NCBI RefSeq assembly: GCF_900107665.1
Contig: NZ_FNQT01000001.1
Span: 355,742 to 419,741 of the forward strand
DNA length: 64,000 nt
Origin: Haloplanus vescus
GTDB lineage: Archaea > Halobacteriota > Halobacteria > Halobacteriales > Haloferacaceae
Direction of reading: 5' to 3'
Positions 8,347 through 17,169 of the stretch are shown in pieces (position 1 is the stretch's first letter; every line of letters begins with the position of its first letter). The position numbers were made by a program, and so were the translations under genes. A model generated the notes under the pieces. The model had not been told where the DNA came from and did no database searches. It saw only the letters and a program-made list of their open reading frames with translations.

Positions 8347-8356
8347 ACTTTTAACG
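8347..8356 (-). promoter_or_regulatory. TATA-like element of rpl11
   Basis: The minus strand reads CGTTAAAAGT here, about 25 bp upstream of the rpl11 ATG at 8325, compatible with a leaderless or very short-leader transcript. Confidence 0.45.
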
Positions 8357-8399
8357 GTTTTCTTTCGGCTCACGGGTGTGGCTCCCCGTCACAGGGAAC

Positions 8400-9461
8400 T
8401 CAGACGTCGACGGCGAAAGAGTCGACGTCGCCTGCGCGGTCGGCAATCGCCCCGAGGAGCGTCGCCATGGCGTCCAGGTCGTCGGTATCGATGACCTCGA
8501 CCGGCGTATGCATGTAGCGGTTCGGCAGGCCGAGATTCAGCGAGGGCGTGCCCCCGCGAGACGTGTAGAACGCGTCGGCGTCGGTGCCCGTCCGACTGCC
8601 CGCCGCCTGCGCCTGCACGTCGATATCGGCGTCTTTCGCTGCCTCTCGCGCCAGCTCGACTACGTTCGGGTGGTTGGCGCTCCCGCGGGTGACGACCGGC
8701 CCCTCGCCGAGTTCGACGGGGCCGCGGCGCTTGTCCGGAATCCCCGGCGAGTCCGTCGCGTGGGTCACGTCCACGGCGACGACGGCGTCGGGGTCGAGGT
8801 CGAAGCCGACCATCCGGGCGCCCTGCAGACCGACCTCCTCCTGAATCGTCGAGACGGCGTACACCGTCGCCGAGGCGTCGTTCTCGACGGCGCGGCGCAG
8901 GCCCTCGGCGGCCGCCCAGACGCCGATGCGGTTGTCCATGCCACGGGCGGAGACCCGGGAGCCGTGTAGGTCCTCCACCGTCGTCGAGACGGTGACGGGG
9001 TCACCCACCGACACCAGCGATTCGGCCTCGTCACCGTCGGTCGCACCGATGTCGACGTACTGTTCCTCGATGTCGTCGTAGCTCTCCTCGCCTTTCTCGC
9101 GCAGGTGGATGGCCGTCTGGCCGACGACGCCCGACACCGGTTCGTCGGCGTGGACCGTGACATGTTGGCCCTTCGAGACGGTTCGGTCGGCGCCGCCGAT
9201 AGAGCCGATGCGGACGAAGCCGTCGTCGTCGATGCGGCGGACGATGTAGCCGATTTCGTCGGCGTGGCCCGTGAGCGCGAGCTCCGTGTCGCCGCCGTCG
9301 TGGACGGCGACGGCGTTGCCGTAGTCGTCGGTCCACACGTCGTCGGCAAAGTCCGAGACGTAATCTATCCAGATGCGTTGCCCGCGCGTCTCGAAGCCAG
9401 ACGGGGTCGGCGTCTCCAGCAGTCGGTCGAGAAAGGTCCGCTGTTCGGATTCCAGTGTCAT
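8400..9461 (-). CDS. M42 family metallo-aminopeptidase (TET/FrvX type)
   Basis: This 353-aa dinuclear-metal aminopeptidase probably assembles into a cytosolic tetrahedral TET particle that trims peptides released by the proteasome. Metal ligands and catalysts follow the M42 order: His66 and Asp68 in TGHADEIGY, Asp176 in RGMDNRIG, Glu208-Glu209 in IQEEVG, Asp231 in VDVTHATD and a final His in YMHTPVEV (about 323). The length is typical. It stands alone between rpl11 and a divergent sensor kinase. Confidence 0.93.
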   Translation of the reverse strand: MTLESEQRTFLDRLLETPTPSGFETRGQRIWIDYVSDFADDVWTDDYGNAVAVHDGGDTELALTGHADEIGYIVRRIDDDGFVRIGSIGGADRTVSKGQHVTVHADEPVSGVVGQTAIHLREKGEESYDDIEEQYVDIGATDGDEAESLVSVGDPVTVSTTVEDLHGSRVSARGMDNRIGVWAAAEGLRRAVENDASATVYAVSTIQEEVGLQGARMVGFDLDPDAVVAVDVTHATDSPGIPDKRRGPVELGEGPVVTRGSANHPNVVELAREAAKDADIDVQAQAAGSRTGTDADAFYTSRGGTPSLNLGLPNRYMHTPVEVIDTDDLDAMATLLGAIADRAGDVDSFAVDV

Positions 9462-9673
9462 GCCGACGTGTACGGGAGCACGAGCAAGAATCCAGCGGTA
9501 CGTCTCGGATTTGTTTCGACACCACAGAGCCGGTCGTTCCGGACCCGGAGGGCGGAGACCCGTGCCGAAGGGAGCGACTGCTTCGAGCAGCGCACCTACG
9601 GGCCCTCCCAGTTATCAAAATAGAATACCGGGGCCGAGGTGTTTTTTAGTAGTCGATTGTTCGCGTCACTAGA

Positions 9674-11158
9674 ATGCCGGGTGACGAATCACTCTCAATC
9701 CTTCTCGTCGACGATAGCGCCTTCTTCCTCTCTTTGCTCGCCGATAAACTCGAATCCCAATACAGGATGACGACGATGACGGCGACGAACGCCGCCGAAG
9801 CCATGGTGGAACTGGGCAAGGGCTCGGTCGACTGCATCGTCAGTGATTATCGGATGCCGGAGACCAACGGCTTAGAGCTATACGAGATGGTCGCTGCACA
9901 GCACGACGTTCCGTTCATCTTGCTCACGTCCGAAGGCGACGAGGAAATCGCGAGTCGCGCCATCAGTATGGGCATCGACGAGTACCTCCAGAAGAAGTCC
10001 GTCAGGGAGGACGAACCGCTCAAGCTGCTCGTCAATCGAATCCGCACCGTCGTCGAACAGCGACGGACACAGCGAAAGTACGAACGGTTGGTCGACAACT
10101 CCCCGGACGAAATCAGCCAAATCAGCGTCGACGGGAAGATACTCGCCGCCAACGAAACGATGGCGACGGCGTTCAACGTCTCGCAATCGGAGCTAGTCGG
10201 CCAACCGTTGTCGGCGTTTCTCCCCGACGAAGTTGCCTCCAGACGACTCGAGGAAGGGAAACGGGCCATCGCTGCCGGGAGCGCAGTGACCTTTCAAGAT
10301 AGCATCGGGGTGCGGCACTTCCACAACATCGCGGTGCCACTCTCGGCGACCAGTGACGTGGATTCGATGCAGCTCGTGACCCGCGAAATAACCCTTCAGA
10401 AACGGAACGAACGGGAGTTAGAGCAGAAAAGCGAGAAGCTGGCCATGATCAACCGAATCGTCCGGCACGACATAAACAACGACGTGCAGTTGCTGACGGG
10501 GTGGGCTGACCGCCTCAAAGACCACGTCGACGAGGCGGGGATGGACACGGTGGAGCGCATCGAAGACACGGGCAACCACATCGCCGAGCTCACAGCAATC
10601 GCGAGGGACTTCGTCGAATCTCTCGAGGACGACACCGACATCGCGCTCGAACGAACCGACCTCGGCCGCACTCTCGAAGCCGAAGCGAGCAAAAAGCGAA
10701 CGGCGTACGAAGACGCAAATATCGTCGTCGACGACCTGCCACGAGTGGAGGTCCGAGCAAACGAACTGTTGACGTCCGTCTTCGGCAATCTGCTGAGCAA
10801 CGCAATCCGTCACAACGACTCCGAGCAACCAGAAGTCCGAATCCAGTCCCAAGAAACCGACACGAACGTCAGCGTTCGAGTGGCGGACAACGGTCCGGGT
10901 ATCCGGGACGACCGCAAGGAGTCGATATTCGGCAAAGGGAGCAAGGGACCCGCGAGCCCCGGTACCGGCGTCGGACTCCACCTCGTCGCCGCGCTGGTCG
11001 ACAAGTACGGCGGCGACGTGTGGATCGAAGACAACGAGCCACACGGCGCCGTCTTCGTCGTCGAACTTCCAAAACCACCCAGCAACCGAGGAAAGTCGAC
11101 GGCAGGCGAAGGTGGAACCGACAGCGAGACGGCACACTGGCCCCGGCAGACCGAATAA
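9674..11158 (+). CDS. Receiver-PAS-histidine kinase signalling protein
   Basis: The 494-aa soluble protein begins with a CheY-like receiver (about 6-125; acceptor Asp58 in CIVSDYRMP, Lys107), continues with a PAS domain (about 132-245) and ends in a kinase: H-box IVRHDINNDV with His265, N-box NLLSNAIRHND and G-box VADNGPGIRDD. No membrane segment is seen, so the signal is cytoplasmic or arrives by phosphotransfer to the receiver. This receiver-first layout is common among haloarchaeal orphan kinases. A T-rich tract just upstream (about 9642-9648) may belong to its promoter. No partner regulator is adjacent. Confidence 0.93.
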   Translation: MPGDESLSILLVDDSAFFLSLLADKLESQYRMTTMTATNAAEAMVELGKGSVDCIVSDYRMPETNGLELYEMVAAQHDVPFILLTSEGDEEIASRAISMGIDEYLQKKSVREDEPLKLLVNRIRTVVEQRRTQRKYERLVDNSPDEISQISVDGKILAANETMATAFNVSQSELVGQPLSAFLPDEVASRRLEEGKRAIAAGSAVTFQDSIGVRHFHNIAVPLSATSDVDSMQLVTREITLQKRNERELEQKSEKLAMINRIVRHDINNDVQLLTGWADRLKDHVDEAGMDTVERIEDTGNHIAELTAIARDFVESLEDDTDIALERTDLGRTLEAEASKKRTAYEDANIVVDDLPRVEVRANELLTSVFGNLLSNAIRHNDSEQPEVRIQSQETDTNVSVRVADNGPGIRDDRKESIFGKGSKGPASPGTGVGLHLVAALVDKYGGDVWIEDNEPHGAVFVVELPKPPSNRGKSTAGEGGTDSETAHWPRQTE

Positions 11159-11216
11159 CCCTACGGCGAACGCGAGACACTCGGGGGCAGACCTACGAAA
11201 CCGGTCACGAGGACGC

Positions 11217-13061
11217 TCACTCGCCGTGTCGCGTCACGCAGGTCGACAGCCCCGTCAGCTCCACCGGTTCGGAGTTGTCCGGCGAGTAGACCACCATCTG
11301 GCCTTTCTCCATGTAGGGCACTTTGTCCTCGAGTTTCGGCGGGATGTTGACGCTCTTGATGGCGTCCTCGTCCCCGAGGTTGAGGACGAGTTTCGTGTTT
11401 ACCTGCTTGAACACCGAATCCGCGATGTCCTGTGGGTCCTGCGTGATGAGGAATAGGCCCAGTCGCTCCTTGCGGCCCTGTTTGGCCGCTTCGGTGAACT
11501 TCGTGATGACCTTCCGGGCCTGCACGCTCTCGGCGTCGGTGAGGAAGTTGTGGGCCTCGTCCATCCCCACGAGCAACGGCGTCTCCTTGATGCGGTCGTA
11601 CGTGGGGTCGTTCGACAGTTTCTCGTCGACGAGCAGACTGGCGACGGCGAGGACGACGAGTTCCGTCGCCCGCGAGTCGTTGACGTGGTACGTCGGGACG
11701 ACGGTCAGGCCGCCGGGCCGGACGAGTTCGTGAACGAGGTCGGTGACCGGGCGGGCGTCTTGGTCGAAGACACGACGGAACGCGCTCCCGAGGGCGCGCC
11801 GGCGCACGGCGTCGAACGTCGCCTCGTGGACGCGGCCCGCCTCGTCGAGTTCCTCGCGGAGCGCCGGGTCGTCGAGGTACGTCGTGAACTGGTCGTAGGT
11901 GGCGTCGGCGCCGTAGTCGTCGAAGAAACGCCCGAGGAGGTGGTCGAGCGCCTGATACTGATTGTCGTTGAGGCTGGCGCCCGCGACGAGCCATGGCCGG
12001 TGTCGGACCATGCTGAAGGGGATGGTGAAGGGCACCTGTTCGGCGCGGTGGTTGGCGCCGCCGTAGGACGCCCCCTCGATTTCGGGCGCGAACGCGATGG
12101 TGTCGTCGTGGCCGCCGTGGGCGATTCCCTCGCGGTCCAGTCGGCGCGCCGTCTCCTCGTCCATCGCGGGGTTGTCGTCGTGCATCTGGGCGTACTCGTC
12201 CTGCGGGTCGAACTGGACGACAGCCGTCGACACCTCGCGTCCGTCGTCCATCGGATACGTCGTATCGAGGTACTGTCGGAGGACGTTCTTCGAGGCGTGG
12301 GTCTTGCCCGACCCCGTGCCGCCTGCGACGAGCGTATGTCGGAAGACGAGAGGGTCGCCGTCGGCGTAGTCGTCTTTCAACCGGTAGTCGATGGTCGGCG
12401 GATTCGCCGCCGTCCGCACCGTCTCGCCACCTACCGAGAGGTGGCCGAGGAAGGTGCCGTCGCTCGGAATGGCGAGCCCAGTTTTGATTTGTTCGGCATC
12501 GGTCGCCTCACCCACGATGGCGCCGGGTTTCGGGACGCGGTCGACCATCCGTCGCTTGAGTTCGCTACCACCGGACTCCGTCCGGTTCTCCGAGGCGCTA
12601 CCCGCCTCGCCATCCTCGAACAGAACCGCAACCGGGTCGAGTTCGGCCACGAACTTGTAGTCGCGTTCGGTGAAGTCGTCGCGGCGCATCGCCCGCCGCG
12701 CGTGAATCTCTGTCGCGTCGTCGGCCTCGAACTCCTGATCGTATTCGAGCGCCGTGATGCGACAGAAGAGCGTCTCGCCGTCCGGATAGGGGACGAGGAG
12801 GTACTTCCCCAGACGGACGGACTCGCGGTTGTCGCTGGTGACGAAGGCCTTTAGCGCCGTGTCGTCGCCGTCCTCGGCCACCCGGAGGCCCTGCGAGACG
12901 GAGATAGAGCCGAGCCCTTGGTCCGTGCCGGTGGGCGAGACGTCGTAGGATTCGAAGTCGTCGATCGCGGACTCGGACGGCGGGTCGTCGCCGTCGTCGT
13001 CCGCGGAGAAGCCGGTGAAATCGCCGAGGTCGGACATGTCCGCTACCACGGGAGACTGCAT
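11217..13061 (-). CDS. herA: HerA-like hexameric DNA translocase/ATPase
   Basis: The 614-aa protein belongs to the HerA/FtsK-like ATPases that work with NurA in DNA end resection. An N-terminal acidic segment (1-50) precedes a HAS-barrel-like region (about 50-150). Walker A is GGTGSGKT (247-254); the post-Walker segment is VVQFDPQDEYAQ; Walker B is LLVGMDEAHNFL with D501/E502; the sensor region reads FLITQDPQDIAD. The frame is open further upstream, but codons there are a shadow of the DUF5305 gene. The start at 13061 is preferred; an in-frame ATG at 13037 is possible. The 22-bp gap suggests cotranscription with the upstream gene. NurA lies 5.8 kb away. Confidence 0.85.
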   Translation of the reverse strand: MQSPVVADMSDLGDFTGFSADDDGDDPPSESAIDDFESYDVSPTGTDQGLGSISVSQGLRVAEDGDDTALKAFVTSDNRESVRLGKYLLVPYPDGETLFCRITALEYDQEFEADDATEIHARRAMRRDDFTERDYKFVAELDPVAVLFEDGEAGSASENRTESGGSELKRRMVDRVPKPGAIVGEATDAEQIKTGLAIPSDGTFLGHLSVGGETVRTAANPPTIDYRLKDDYADGDPLVFRHTLVAGGTGSGKTHASKNVLRQYLDTTYPMDDGREVSTAVVQFDPQDEYAQMHDDNPAMDEETARRLDREGIAHGGHDDTIAFAPEIEGASYGGANHRAEQVPFTIPFSMVRHRPWLVAGASLNDNQYQALDHLLGRFFDDYGADATYDQFTTYLDDPALREELDEAGRVHEATFDAVRRRALGSAFRRVFDQDARPVTDLVHELVRPGGLTVVPTYHVNDSRATELVVLAVASLLVDEKLSNDPTYDRIKETPLLVGMDEAHNFLTDAESVQARKVITKFTEAAKQGRKERLGLFLITQDPQDIADSVFKQVNTKLVLNLGDEDAIKSVNIPPKLEDKVPYMEKGQMVVYSPDNSEPVELTGLSTCVTRHGE

Positions 13062-13083
13062 GAAACCCCTTTCGGCGCCCGCG

Positions 13084-14211
13084 TCAGTCGTCGGCTTCGT
13101 CGCCCTCGCCGTCCTCGTCGAGCATCGCGTCGAGTCTGGGCGTCGGTGCCTCGTAGACGTACAGCAGCCCCTCGTGCGGGACGTAGAACGCCTCCCCGTC
13201 CGGGCGCTCGAAGACGCGCGCGTCGACGTCGATGGCCGTGTCGACCAGTCCGTCGAGCGAGTCGACGTCGACCCGCGGGCGGTTGAGGACCGTCGACGGG
13301 AGGCGGGCGGTCGTAATCCAGTCGTCGAACTCGTCGCGGGTGGATTCGAAGTCGAGTCGGTTGCGTTCGGCTTCCGAGACGGTGAATCGGTCGTCGTAGC
13401 GGCCGTAGGCGAGGCCGGCCACGCCGGCGAGTCCGAGCACCAACAGTACCGGCCCGCCAACCGTCCAGAGCGGGCCGTACGTTCGCTGACGGGTGAGCGT
13501 CTCGGTGGTCGAACCAGTCATCGCCTGCCCCTCAGTTGCGGCGGGCGAGTACGTCGACCCCTCGATGCCGATGGGGAGTCGATACGTCGCGGTTCGCTCC
13601 ACCTGCTGGCCGTTGACTTCGCCGTCCAGCGCCACCGTGTTGACGACCATGATCTGGACCGACCCCGGCGTTCCGCCGAGTCGCTCGCTGATGTTCGACG
13701 CTCGGACCGCTATCTGACTGACGTTCCGGGAGAACGTCGTCTGTACCGCTTCGCCGGAGGCGACGCCACTCGCCGTCGTGCCGCCGAGCGATTCCTCTAT
13801 TCGCCAGTATTCGGTCGTCGCCTCGTCTCCGTCGCCCCCGACAGACCGGATGACGAGCGTTTGCTGGACCGCCACGTCGGCCGTCCCGCCGCCGCTTGCC
13901 TGGTACTCGAAGGCGAACGTCCCGTCGAGTCGCGGGCTGACCGCCATGAAGTACGCGGGCCGGTCCGAGAGTTCGGTCCCCTGCGCGTAGAGCGGGTTGG
14001 GTTCGCTCACCGTCGCGGCAGTCGTGTAACTGCCGTTACCCTCCCAACTCGACACCTGTCGCTCCTCCGTCACGGTCCCCGGAGTCGCGTGTGCCGTATA
14101 CGCTGCGTATCCACCAATTCCGGCGATTACGACAGCAACCAGGGCAATCACCCAGAACCACTCGTCGATCACCGCACGACGCCGACCGTTGCGGTCTCCC
14201 CCCATCGGCAT
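13084..14211 (-). CDS. DUF5305-type membrane-anchored extracytoplasmic protein
   Basis: The 375-aa protein has a membrane segment near the N-terminus (about 18-42), a large beta-rich outside domain (about 45-245) and a second membrane segment (about 255-280; LWTVGGPVLLVLGLAGVAG), followed by a charged cytoplasmic tail. This is the layout of haloarchaeal DUF5305 proteins, which frequently accompany signal peptidase I. It lies 50 bp downstream of such a peptidase here. A role in processing or assembling surface proteins is inferred from the neighbourhood only. Confidence 0.7.
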   Translation of the reverse strand: MPMGGDRNGRRRAVIDEWFWVIALVAVVIAGIGGYAAYTAHATPGTVTEERQVSSWEGNGSYTTAATVSEPNPLYAQGTELSDRPAYFMAVSPRLDGTFAFEYQASGGGTADVAVQQTLVIRSVGGDGDEATTEYWRIEESLGGTTASGVASGEAVQTTFSRNVSQIAVRASNISERLGGTPGSVQIMVVNTVALDGEVNGQQVERTATYRLPIGIEGSTYSPAATEGQAMTGSTTETLTRQRTYGPLWTVGGPVLLVLGLAGVAGLAYGRYDDRFTVSEAERNRLDFESTRDEFDDWITTARLPSTVLNRPRVDVDSLDGLVDTAIDVDARVFERPDGEAFYVPHEGLLYVYEAPTPRLDAMLDEDGEGDEADD

Positions 14212-14261
14212 GGGAGGTCCATTTCCCGCGTGGGGTTATGAAGGTTGAGTCCCGACAGTTC

Positions 14262-15413
14262 TCAGCCAAACCGGTTCGCCAACCGGCGGAGCTTGGACGG
14301 GCCGCCGCGGGAACGGGTGCGGACGCGCTCACTCCCGATGAGCGACATCCCGAGGAGGTAGAGTGCACCCCCGAGCAACGCGTCGATGACGACGATTGGG
14401 AGCCACGGGTGGACCCGATAGAGGCCGTCGATGACCGGTTCGGGGAGGAGCGCGAGATAGCGGTATTCGACGAGATACCGGCGATAGTAACCCGTCTCTG
14501 GTGGTGCGTGGAGCGTCATCGTCGCGTTGGCAGTCGCTCGGCCACCCACGTAGACCGTCCCGGGAGCGACTTCGACGTCGTCGCTTCCGGGCTCTAAATA
14601 CACGTAGACGGGTATTAGCCCCGCGTTCGTGGCGGTGTAGTCAAGCGACGACGACTCGCCTTGAGGAATAGTCGTCGGCCTCTCGGAATCGAACTCGGCA
14701 CTGACGATGCCGTACTCCTGTGTCCCCGCAGGGACGACCATGGCAGCCGTGGCGGTGACGACCAACACGGCGGCGAAGCCTCCGACGAGGAGACGGGGTG
14801 AAATTCCCTCGTCGCGGTTCCGTGAGCGAGAGCGACCTCGTCCGCTCCCGTCGCTGGCGAGGATATCGAAGACGTACAGGAGCACCGACAACCCGAGGAG
14901 GATGTACATGAGACCTTGGGAACCGAGAAGCGAGCGAGTGCCCAGCAGCGCCGCGAGTCGAGTCTGTACGTCGCTGGCCGCCGTCTGAATGCCCATCACC
15001 GCAGTCCCAAGATTCGGAATGACGACGACTGACCCACCGGGCTGCCACGCCTTGGCGACGATCTGTGGGTCCTTGACGGGAGGTTCGTCGCCGTCTTGAT
15101 CGGTGAACGGGTTCGCGTCGCCGCGAGTGATGTATCCTCGCTCCGTCTCGCCGACCACACGGTGCGTGGTGAGGCCGCCACCGTGGAGTTGCTGGGCGCG
15201 GAAGACGATTACGTCACCCTCCTCGATATCGTCGTCGAGTGCCGTAGGGACTGCGACGAAGCCGTCGCCGGGGTTCAGCGTCGGCGCCATGCTACCGGTC
15301 TCGACGAAGCCGAGCAACACGGGGTAGCCGAGCACCTGTCCGGCGACGAGCGAAACGACGAAGACGATTGCGAGCACCTCCCCCCCTAACGTGACCGTTC
15401 GCCGTATCGACAT
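14262..15413 (-). CDS. Signal peptidase I (archaeal Sec11/SipW-like) with C-terminal extension
   Basis: The 383-aa membrane protease removes signal peptides outside the membrane. The catalytic Ser41 in ETGSMAPTL, His84 in TTHRVVG and Asp99 in RGDAN match the Ser-His-Asp type (Sec11, SipW) rather than the Ser-Lys bacterial type. A first membrane segment spans about 10-30; two more (about 165-185 and 210-230) lead into an Ig-like outside domain and a fourth segment near 345-365. The extension roughly doubles a minimal Sec11. It is transcribed toward DUF5305 and lies behind two DUF1102 genes, its likely dedicated substrates. Confidence 0.88.
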   Translation of the reverse strand: MSIRRTVTLGGEVLAIVFVVSLVAGQVLGYPVLLGFVETGSMAPTLNPGDGFVAVPTALDDDIEEGDVIVFRAQQLHGGGLTTHRVVGETERGYITRGDANPFTDQDGDEPPVKDPQIVAKAWQPGGSVVVIPNLGTAVMGIQTAASDVQTRLAALLGTRSLLGSQGLMYILLGLSVLLYVFDILASDGSGRGRSRSRNRDEGISPRLLVGGFAAVLVVTATAAMVVPAGTQEYGIVSAEFDSERPTTIPQGESSSLDYTATNAGLIPVYVYLEPGSDDVEVAPGTVYVGGRATANATMTLHAPPETGYYRRYLVEYRYLALLPEPVIDGLYRVHPWLPIVVIDALLGGALYLLGMSLIGSERVRTRSRGGPSKLRRLANRFG

Positions 15414-15559
15414 TCGAGTTATCGGGTTGATACGGTCAACAGGTAAAAAACCATCTCGGCGTCCGTGCGACGCTCACTGTCGGACCATCAACGGTCGCGT
15501 CATCGGACGATTGGGGAATGCAATAGGATATGGGAGGCGGGATTGCTTGTCTCCCGCTA

Positions 15560-15682
15560 CTATTCAGTGAACAGTTCTTCGAGTTCTTGATTGATGGCTT
15601 CTCGACTCACGTCTTGATCTGAGAGGTCGAATTCAGCGTCGACCATCTCCGCGTACGTACTCAGAGTGGGTTTTTCAGCCAT
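15560..15682 (-). CDS. 40-residue acidic protein in the surface-protein cluster
   Basis: The ORF encodes MAEKPTLSTYAEMVDAEFDL followed by 20 more residues ending in EELFTE. It has 9 Glu and 5 Asp against 2 basic residues, one probable amphipathic helix and no membrane segment or cysteine. It starts 3 bp after the stop of the DUF1102 gene at 15686, so the two are almost certainly cotranscribed and translationally coupled. Acidic composition and spacing argue that it is real. No family is recognised; a cytosolic chaperone or adaptor for the secreted proteins is only a guess. Confidence 0.6.
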   Translation of the reverse strand: MAEKPTLSTYAEMVDAEFDLSDQDVSREAINQELEELFTE

Positions 15683-15685
15683 AGT

Positions 15686-16342
15686 TTACACCTTATGTGC
15701 GGCGATGTTTAGCCGATCGTTAATACTCGTACTCCCGATGGAACTTTCCGGGAGCACGATTCCGAGGAGGCTGAACTTCAGCTTCTGTCCCGGGGAGAGA
15801 TTTTTGACGGCGATGAATCCAGTCGGGAATTTGACTTCGGTTTCACCAAGCCAAGGGAGATCGACTATCTTTGTCCCCCATTCCACGTCGACATTCTCAT
15901 CGGGGTTATCAGGAACAAGTAGCACAACTAATGCTCCTTCGAGATCCTCCGGGAAATCCGTTCCATTGATAGCAACATCCCCGTATGTGAGTGGTGACGC
16001 TGCCACTTCGAGGGTGTGCATACCCTGATTCTTGATTTCGAAGACGTCCGCGATGCTGGTAGTAGCGTTGGCGTTCAGGCCTTGACCACTAGCAATTCCA
16101 TCCCCTCGGTTTTTGTTGCTTCCCGTGAGATCGATCGCGAGTGCGTCGTCCGAAGTAGTGTCGACGTAGTTCCCGTTTTTGCCGTCCGTCGGCTGAATCC
16201 CGAGGTACGCGCTCGCGTCTCCAGCGACAGCCACATCGACGTTGCGCTGGGATTCGACGCTGTCGAACGCCCCCGTTCCCATAGTGGCCGCCCCTCCTCC
16301 CGCGAGCACGCCGAGGCTCGCAACGAATTGTCTACGATTCAT
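15686..16342 (-). CDS. DUF1102-family secreted protein (TasA/camelysin-like candidate)
   Basis: The 218-aa protein starts with a Tat-like signal, MNRRQFVASLGVLAGGG, and then GTGAFDSVESQRNVDVAVAG, the pattern of DUF1102 proteins in archaea. The rest is a beta-rich domain with VFEIKNQGMHTLEVAA. The hydrophobic C-terminus FSLLGIVLPESSIG is not a clear anchor. It is a paralogue of the next gene upstream (16359-16901), sharing VAGDASAYL and the D-V-F-x-I-x-N-Q-G core. With a Sec11/SipW-like peptidase downstream, the arrangement recalls TasA-SipW fibre loci of bacteria and TasA-like bundling pili of archaea; that role is inferred. Confidence 0.7.
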   Translation of the reverse strand: MNRRQFVASLGVLAGGGAATMGTGAFDSVESQRNVDVAVAGDASAYLGIQPTDGKNGNYVDTTSDDALAIDLTGSNKNRGDGIASGQGLNANATTSIADVFEIKNQGMHTLEVAASPLTYGDVAINGTDFPEDLEGALVVLLVPDNPDENVDVEWGTKIVDLPWLGETEVKFPTGFIAVKNLSPGQKLKFSLLGIVLPESSIGSTSINDRLNIAAHKV

Positions 16343-16358
16343 GTTCTGTTCCCCTCAG

Positions 16359-16901
16359 TTAGGTCGCGTCGGCGTTGAAGGTCACCGAATCGAGGAGCTT
16401 GTCGCCATCGCCCACGCTATCGCCTTCGGTGTCGATCTCGATACTAACCTTGGTGCTGGCACCCGTTCCCAGCGTGACATCGGTCGAACTGAGAGGAGAT
16501 CCGTCGTATGACTCGCCCTCGGGGTAGAATTTGACTAGGCTAGGGGCAGTTCCTCCCGTCTTCGACAGGCCGACGTTCACCTCTTGCGTGCCCTGATTCT
16601 CGATCGTGAAGACGTCATCCAGCTGCGTGACTGCGTCGGGGTTGACGCCGGTTCCTCCCTTGTCGGTTGAGTTGCTCGAATCGAGATCGATCGAGAGGGT
16701 GCTTCCGTTTCCGTCACTGGTGACGTAATGGGAGTTGTCTCCGCCAGTCCCCTCGAGTCGGAGGTACGCGGACGCGTCTCCGGCCACTTCGACATCGACG
16801 TTTCGCGTTGCCGTCACACTCGTAAACGCACCAGTACCAGTTGCAGCCGCCGCGCCGGCGGCGAGCGATCCCACACCAGCGATGAACTTTCGTCGTTGCA
16901 T
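16359..16901 (-). CDS. DUF1102-family secreted protein, first gene of the cluster
   Basis: The 180-aa paralogue of the 15686-16342 product has a twin-arginine signal MQRRKFIAGVGSLAAGAAAA and then GTGAFTSVTATRNVDVEVAG. The mature part is about 150 residues, beta-rich, with no cysteine and no C-terminal anchor, and contains DVFTIENQGTQEVNVGLS. Both paralogues share the same spacing between signal and core, which fits recognition by one peptidase. It is the promoter-proximal gene of the minus-strand unit, and its upstream region carries the phased repeat array at 16970-17067. A fibre subunit is the favoured inference; a soluble surface protein is the alternative. Confidence 0.7.
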   Translation of the reverse strand: MQRRKFIAGVGSLAAGAAAATGTGAFTSVTATRNVDVEVAGDASAYLRLEGTGGDNSHYVTSDGNGSTLSIDLDSSNSTDKGGTGVNPDAVTQLDDVFTIENQGTQEVNVGLSKTGGTAPSLVKFYPEGESYDGSPLSSTDVTLGTGASTKVSIEIDTEGDSVGDGDKLLDSVTFNADAT

Positions 16902-16969
16902 AGTCGTTCACGTGCCCCGTCTGGAGCACATCACACCCCTGAACCCCTACCCCGTTTGTAGTGAGCCGA

Positions 16970-17067
16970 TTGAAACCAGTACAACGGCGGATAGAACCGG
17001 TTCAACGAAGTGATTTCTCGGTTTCAACGGATACGAGATATCGGTTCAATCACACCTTGAGAACCGG
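16970..17067. promoter_or_regulatory. Phased GGTT(T)CAA repeat array in the divergent surface-protein promoter
   Basis: Within the 268-bp gap between the two divergent surface-protein units lie TTGAAACC (16970-16977, reverse orientation), CGGTTCAA (16998-17005), CGGTTTCAA (17019-17027) and CGGTTCAA (17042-17049), plus a GAACCGG half-site at 17061-17067. The forward copies start 21 and 23 bp apart, about two helical turns, so a protein could bind them on one DNA face. The neighbouring HTH protein (17170) is the first candidate binder. The rest of the gap shows only a TATA-like TTACTTATG at 17100-17108. Confidence 0.6.
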
Positions 17068-17169
17068 CTTGCCGCGCCTGAAGCCCCCGACACCACCGAT
17101 TACTTATGTGTGATTGTGCAGAGAGGTTAGACCGTCCCAGACGCGTTCAACTGGGGGGGCACGAACGAA

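Noticed and set aside
6904-8517. 537-codon plus-strand frame across the LarA-like gene and rpl11
   Set aside because: It lies antisense to two well-supported genes and has no recognisable domain.
13062-13460. Upstream part of the HerA frame
   Set aside because: It overlaps the 3' end of the DUF5305 gene in another frame, and its Ser/Thr/Arg/Pro-rich translation is not haloarchaeal protein.
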